In this document: positions 4,895-7,995 of the stretch, one piece after another
Position numbering within the stretch: the first letter of the stretch is position 1
Layout: each line of letters begins with the position of its first letter
DNA from: JAENWH01 sp038248745
Lineage (GTDB): Bacteria > Bacillota > Clostridia > Peptostreptococcales > Anaerovoracaceae
Length of the DNA stretch: 7,995 bases
Assembly: GCA_038248745.1 (NCBI GenBank)
Contig: JBBRXC010000072.1
Coordinates: 1 to 7,995 of the forward strand
Reading direction: 5' to 3'
Translations under genes and position numbers: made by a program
Notes under the pieces: generated by a model
Database searches by the model: none
Told to the model about the DNA's origin: nothing
Seen by the model: only the letters and a program-made list of their open reading frames with translations

Positions 4895-6872
4895 TTTTTT
4901 CACCGCCTTTCATATTTCTCTTATAAACAAAATCGGGTTTTTCTTCTTGGGTGTAATACTCCCAAATATTCCATGTATCAATGACATTCGTGGACTTTCT
5001 TTTTTTTCTCATATTTTCTCTAATTTCACGCACCTTTCTATTGTGTTCTTTGTCTCCAAGACCAAAAAGTTCATTAAAAAACCACTTCGAAAGATCCGGA
5101 AGTTGCATTATTGCCGGGTGATTTCTCGAAGTGATTAATATAAAGGGTCTATTGACTCGTCTAATTTCATCCACGGCAAGTAACGCTCGATGGGTTAGAT
5201 TAACACTATGGGAACTAGAAGGATTAGAATACTTGCCATGGGATGAACTTAATGAATAGGTAGAAACCGTATAATTTCCGAGTTTCTTTGACATTTCATC
5301 CAAAGTCCCTAAATCATCTGCTTGGAGATACATCCATGTTTCACAGTTAGATTTAATGGTTCCTGCCGTTTCCTTTCCATACTTTTCATCCAGTTGCATA
5401 AAGCTTTGCAAAAAGAGATTGAACCTGATACCTCTACCACCTCCAACAGTTAGTTTGTTGGCAAAGTCAGGAATTTTTACGAAATTCCCAAATTCTTCAA
5501 GAATAAAATTAACTCTTCTTTTTAACCGTCCCCCTCTCTCATCTGCATTCTTAACAAGTTGCATATAGCATTGATTGACAAAGAGACTGGCTAAACTGTA
5601 GTAGGTAGTCTTTTCATCTGGGAGGACAATAAATAGAGCTTGTTTATCTGTCCCCATCTTTTTCATGTCAAAGTCACTGAACTCAGACATAGAATGAATT
5701 AATGGATTTGTAAAAAGTCTTAATGTCGTCAGTGCTGAAGTATAAAATGACCCTCTTGTTTTTGAAGGTGCGACCTCACTAATGGCTAACAATGCTTTTG
5801 CCGGATGATTTGCCGGCATATTTTTCATATATTTAATAATGGGCATAGAACCATCCACCGCTTTACACATTTCACTGATAAAAAAATACACATTGCTCAT
5901 ATTCTGATACTTTCTATCTTTGCCATTTCGATTATCATAGACAACTGCCATAATAGCACTGGCTATGATACTGGCCTCCCCATTGGTCCAAATCTTTTCG
6001 TTATGGCTATTTTCCGGAACAAGCGCTGCTGTTAAATCCCAGGTTGCATCGATTGCTTTAGGAATATTATCATCATCAACAGCATCAATTACTGGTTGAA
6101 GAAAGTTATATCGATCACTTTTTAGGGGATTTTTAAAGTCAACACAGATCACTTCATAGCCCAGCTCTTCCAGATAAGGGTAAGTGTAGGTGAAGATTTC
6201 ACCTTTTGGATCACTGATGATCAAAGATTCTCCTGAAAGACCGAGAAGACCCACAGATTGAAGGACAACAGACCTTGTTTTTCCTGAACGGGTTGCTCCA
6301 ATACAAAGGCTATGGGTATCTTCATCAATATAAAAAATCTTTTCCATATCTCCTTCTTTATGATATCCGATTACAATTCCACCACTTTCTAACTGTGGTA
6401 CTTCTCTTTCTGATTCTTTTTCCACTTTTGAGTTATCTTCTTTTTCTTCATTAGCCTTCATCCTTTCAATTAATAATTTCAGTTCATTTTTCTTTAGTTT
6501 CAAACATTTAAAGCCTTTATTTTTTTCTTCTTCTGAAAGCCACCTGGCAGAACCAAATTGCATTTGACCCGCTCTAACAGGTGTTGAAATATCCGGTGTT
6601 ATAACGACTAAATCTGACTGATAGGGTTTCATATTTGCTAGATAAAAGTAAATAGAACAGAGAAGCACAAAACCCTGTAAATACAGAAATAGCGACAAAT
6701 GTTGACCACTTGTCGCCATGCTTTCAAAGCAAGATTTCATAGGAATGAAAGATAGTACATCCATCTTCTTTAACAATAAAAAATGCAGGTTTGTGGAAAA
6801 ATAAATATTCATCCATAAACCTACAAGAAATATAAGCGCTGAAATCATCAGCTTCAGTTGTTTATACTTCAT
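4884..6872 (-). CDS. virD4: VirD4/TraG-type type IV coupling protein (DNA-transfer ATPase)
   Basis: A 662-residue membrane ATPase that links the relaxase-DNA complex to the secretion channel. Two membrane helices lie at about 8-27 and 60-80. A conserved-looking FGSARWL follows at 106-112, then a highly charged linker at 113-160. The motor domain has Walker A GATRSGKT at 192-199 and the VirD4 hallmark SLIISDPKGE at 216-225. Walker B-like NFILEEFGN is at 455-463, with Glu-Glu where Asp-Glu is usual, followed by LFLQSFMQL at 486-494. The C-terminal 60 residues are charged and basic (VREIRENMRKKRK) and may contact substrate. Length is normal for the Gram-positive VirD4/TraG group. The ribosome binding site GAGGTG overlaps the preceding gene's stop, eight bases away, so the two are translationally coupled. 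Very confident call. Confidence 0.97.
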   Translation of the reverse strand: MKYKQLKLMISALIFLVGLWMNIYFSTNLHFLLLKKMDVLSFIPMKSCFESMATSGQHLSLFLYLQGFVLLCSIYFYLANMKPYQSDLVVITPDISTPVRAGQMQFGSARWLSEEEKNKGFKCLKLKKNELKLLIERMKANEEKEDNSKVEKESEREVPQLESGGIVIGYHKEGDMEKIFYIDEDTHSLCIGATRSGKTRSVVLQSVGLLGLSGESLIISDPKGEIFTYTYPYLEELGYEVICVDFKNPLKSDRYNFLQPVIDAVDDDNIPKAIDATWDLTAALVPENSHNEKIWTNGEASIIASAIMAVVYDNRNGKDRKYQNMSNVYFFISEMCKAVDGSMPIIKYMKNMPANHPAKALLAISEVAPSKTRGSFYTSALTTLRLFTNPLIHSMSEFSDFDMKKMGTDKQALFIVLPDEKTTYYSLASLFVNQCYMQLVKNADERGGRLKRRVNFILEEFGNFVKIPDFANKLTVGGGRGIRFNLFLQSFMQLDEKYGKETAGTIKSNCETWMYLQADDLGTLDEMSKKLGNYTVSTYSLSSSHGKYSNPSSSHSVNLTHRALLAVDEIRRVNRPFILITSRNHPAIMQLPDLSKWFFNELFGLGDKEHNRKVREIRENMRKKRKSTNVIDTWNIWEYYTQEEKPDFVYKRNMKGGEKNED
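4903..4908 (-). promoter_or_regulatory. Ribosome binding site deciding the VirB2-like gene start
   Basis: AGGCGG, a one-base variant of the AGGAGG consensus, lies eight bases before the ATG at 4894 and within the last codons of VirD4. It would be immediately adjacent to, and so too close for, the GTG at 4903. The imperfect site suggests initiation depends partly on ribosomes finishing VirD4. Confidence 0.5.
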
Positions 6873-6880
6873 CTGTCACC

Positions 6881-7330
6881 TCACAGTTCCAAACCATCAT
6901 CTGATACCAATTCCAAGTCTTCTAGTTTTTCATGACGTAAAATCTCAGGTACAATCAATTCAATCTGTTCTAGAACAGAACCAATTGCTTTTTCGTCTTT
7001 AAAATCAAGATTGCCATTAAGTCCTACATAATTAACTAAACTGGAATGAATCAATTTAAGGTCTGTTTCACCAAATAAGCGATTGCTATTAATAAGCCCT
7101 GCTCGCTTTACAAAATCTTCTTTAGCTGATTCTAAGTCGATAAAATAATGTCCTAATGTAACCGATTCCTCATCATAGGTATAACGCCAAGTCACAAATT
7201 CATAACCCTCTTGCTTATTTCCCATCGCAAGAATATGTCCATCATGTTCTAATATTTTTCGATAACCCTCTCTTAAACCTTCTGCTTGTAAGGGTTTTAA
7301 TTGATTATATAGTTCCAATAATTTTTTCAT
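6881..7330 (-). CDS. Unrecognised soluble protein between relaxase and VirD4
   Basis: A protein of about 149 residues with no signal peptide or membrane helix, acidic overall with a Glu/Asp/Leu-rich C-terminus. The core (HILAMGNKQEGYEFVTWRYT, then VTLGHYF, then AKEDFVKRAGLI) is rich in aromatics and looks like a small alpha/beta domain. I recall similar short proteins in clostridial conjugative elements but cannot name a family. The gene lies 27 bp after the relaxase stop and 8 bp before VirD4, to which it is tightly coupled. That position suggests a cytoplasmic role in handling the relaxosome or delivering it to VirD4, which is inference. The ATG at 7330 has AAGG eight bases upstream; a GTG one codon earlier (7333) is an equally possible start. 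Confidence 0.78.
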   Translation of the reverse strand: MKKLLELYNQLKPLQAEGLREGYRKILEHDGHILAMGNKQEGYEFVTWRYTYDEESVTLGHYFIDLESAKEDFVKRAGLINSNRLFGETDLKLIHSSLVNYVGLNGNLDFKDEKAIGSVLEQIELIVPEILRHEKLEDLELVSDDGLEL

Positions 7331-7357
7331 CACTTCTACCTTCTTTCTTTTTGATTT

Positions 7358-7995
7358 TTACATACTGTTTTCACTTTCTTTGTCCCAATTAAATCCTTTT
7401 CCTTTTTTCATTTCTGCCCTTTCATCTTTCAGGGCTTGTCCTTCTAATGTTGTCATCGGAAAGCTCTTTCCTGTATCAATATGATCATCTGTTTTAACTA
7501 ATTGAACTGCCGATAAAAGGATTTCCATTTTGCTTTTGGCAATCTTTGAATCTATTCTTTGACTATTCAGTTCAAACGCCTTTAACAATGCGTCTTTAGT
7601 AAATTGCTCCGGTGGGTATAGTTTTCTGTTTCTGCATTTCTTATCATCGGAATTAGTAAAAGTAATATACTTTCTTGTATCGCTCCAATCCACCTGATAA
7701 CCTAATGACTTCATATCCGAAATAAATTCCTCCTTACTTCTGGCAATCCATTTCACTTTTTTCACTGCTAAATACAGTTCATATTTCCAGCTATGACCTT
7801 TTTCTTTTGAGCGATATTCACCTCGATTAACATGACTCCCTTGTTTACCTTGAGTGATAATCAATCCGTATTGGTTACAGATTTCATCAGAATAGTCTTT
7901 CATCATTTGCAGCTGCTCCGCACCTTGTTTCCATTTGCGTCCCGTCTCTTGATTGACCGTATTTAGAACAAAATGCGTATGAAGATGATCTCTAT
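7358..7995 (-). CDS. MobA/VirD2-type (MOB-P-like) relaxase, C-terminal part; start beyond the right edge
   Basis: A site- and strand-specific nickase that would cleave the transfer origin and stay bound to the 5' end. The frame is open to the right edge, 29 codons past the ATG at 7906, so that ATG is internal. Residues encoded at 7961-7987 read HLHTHFVLN, the metal-binding histidine motif III of the MOB-P family, followed by NQETGRKWKQG as in Gram-positive mobilisation relaxases. Then come the usual linker (MKDYSDEICNQYGLII), a Lys-rich segment, and VDWSDTRKYITFTNSDDKKC, which fits the end of the relaxase region. The catalytic tyrosine should lie off the right edge. The C-terminus after the nuclease domain is short and basic, with no added helicase or primase domain visible. 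Relaxase call is firm; the exact MOB class is inferred. Confidence 0.93.
   Translation of the reverse strand, partial: RDHLHTHFVLNTVNQETGRKWKQGAEQLQMMKDYSDEICNQYGLIITQGKQGSHVNRGEYRSKEKGHSWKYELYLAVKKVKWIARSKEEFISDMKSLGYQVDWSDTRKYITFTNSDDKKCRNRKLYPPEQFTKDALLKAFELNSQRIDSKIAKSKMEILLSAVQLVKTDDHIDTGKSFPMTTLEGQALKDERAEMKKGKGFNWDKESENSM

Noticed and set aside
4785..5138. Plus-strand open frame of 117 codons
   Set aside because: It lies antisense to the conserved VirD4 C-terminus and the VirB2-like gene, has no recognisable domain, and every other gene is on the minus strand.
5356..6035. Two plus-strand open frames (5356-5568 and 5805-6035)
   Set aside because: Both are antisense to the VirD4 motor domain, short, and without family features.
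7358..7906. Treating the ATG at 7906 as the start of a separate 182-residue gene
   Set aside because: The same frame continues upstream to the window edge and encodes the relaxase histidine motif, so this is the C-terminal part of the relaxase.

Overview
The window looks like part of a conjugative element (an integrative conjugative element or conjugative plasmid) from a low-GC, Gram-positive anaerobe, most likely in the Clostridia. The support is an AT-rich sequence, strong GGAGG-type ribosome binding sites, and a Gram-positive set of transfer genes: relaxase, VirD4, VirB2-like, VirB6/TrbL-like and PrgI-like. No ribosomal, tRNA, CRISPR or insertion-sequence features are visible, so the host cannot be named more precisely.

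All twelve genes read on the minus strand, from right to left, with overlaps or very short gaps. This looks like one long operon cut by both window edges, and no internal promoter is evident. In transcription order: the C-terminal part of a MobA/VirD2-type relaxase (its start lies beyond the right edge); an unrecognised 149-residue soluble protein; a VirD4/TraG coupling ATPase; a small secreted two-helix VirB2/TrbC-like protein; a 76-residue single-helix protein resembling DUF6133; a polytopic VirB6/TrbL-like channel protein; a 69-residue membrane protein; a PrgI-like protein; an unrecognised 218-residue soluble protein; an A24 prepilin peptidase; a CpaB/RcpC-like SAF-domain protein; and a ParA/MinD-like P-loop ATPase running off the left edge.

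The first eight genes form a DNA-transfer module. Relaxase would nick and carry the strand, VirD4 would recruit it, and the small membrane proteins would build the inner-membrane channel. The last three genes belong to families normally seen in Tad/Flp (type IVc) pilus loci. Their placement directly in the transfer operon suggests a transfer apparatus equipped with a Tad-like fibre or pseudopilus. VirB4, a cell-wall hydrolase, a CpaF/TadA motor and TadB/TadC platform proteins are absent here and would be expected just left of the window.

The only non-coding stretches longer than 50 bases flank the 76-residue gene. Each carries a predicted RNA stem-loop, which may tune the dosage of the small membrane subunits. 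No stretch of 300 bases lacks a gene.
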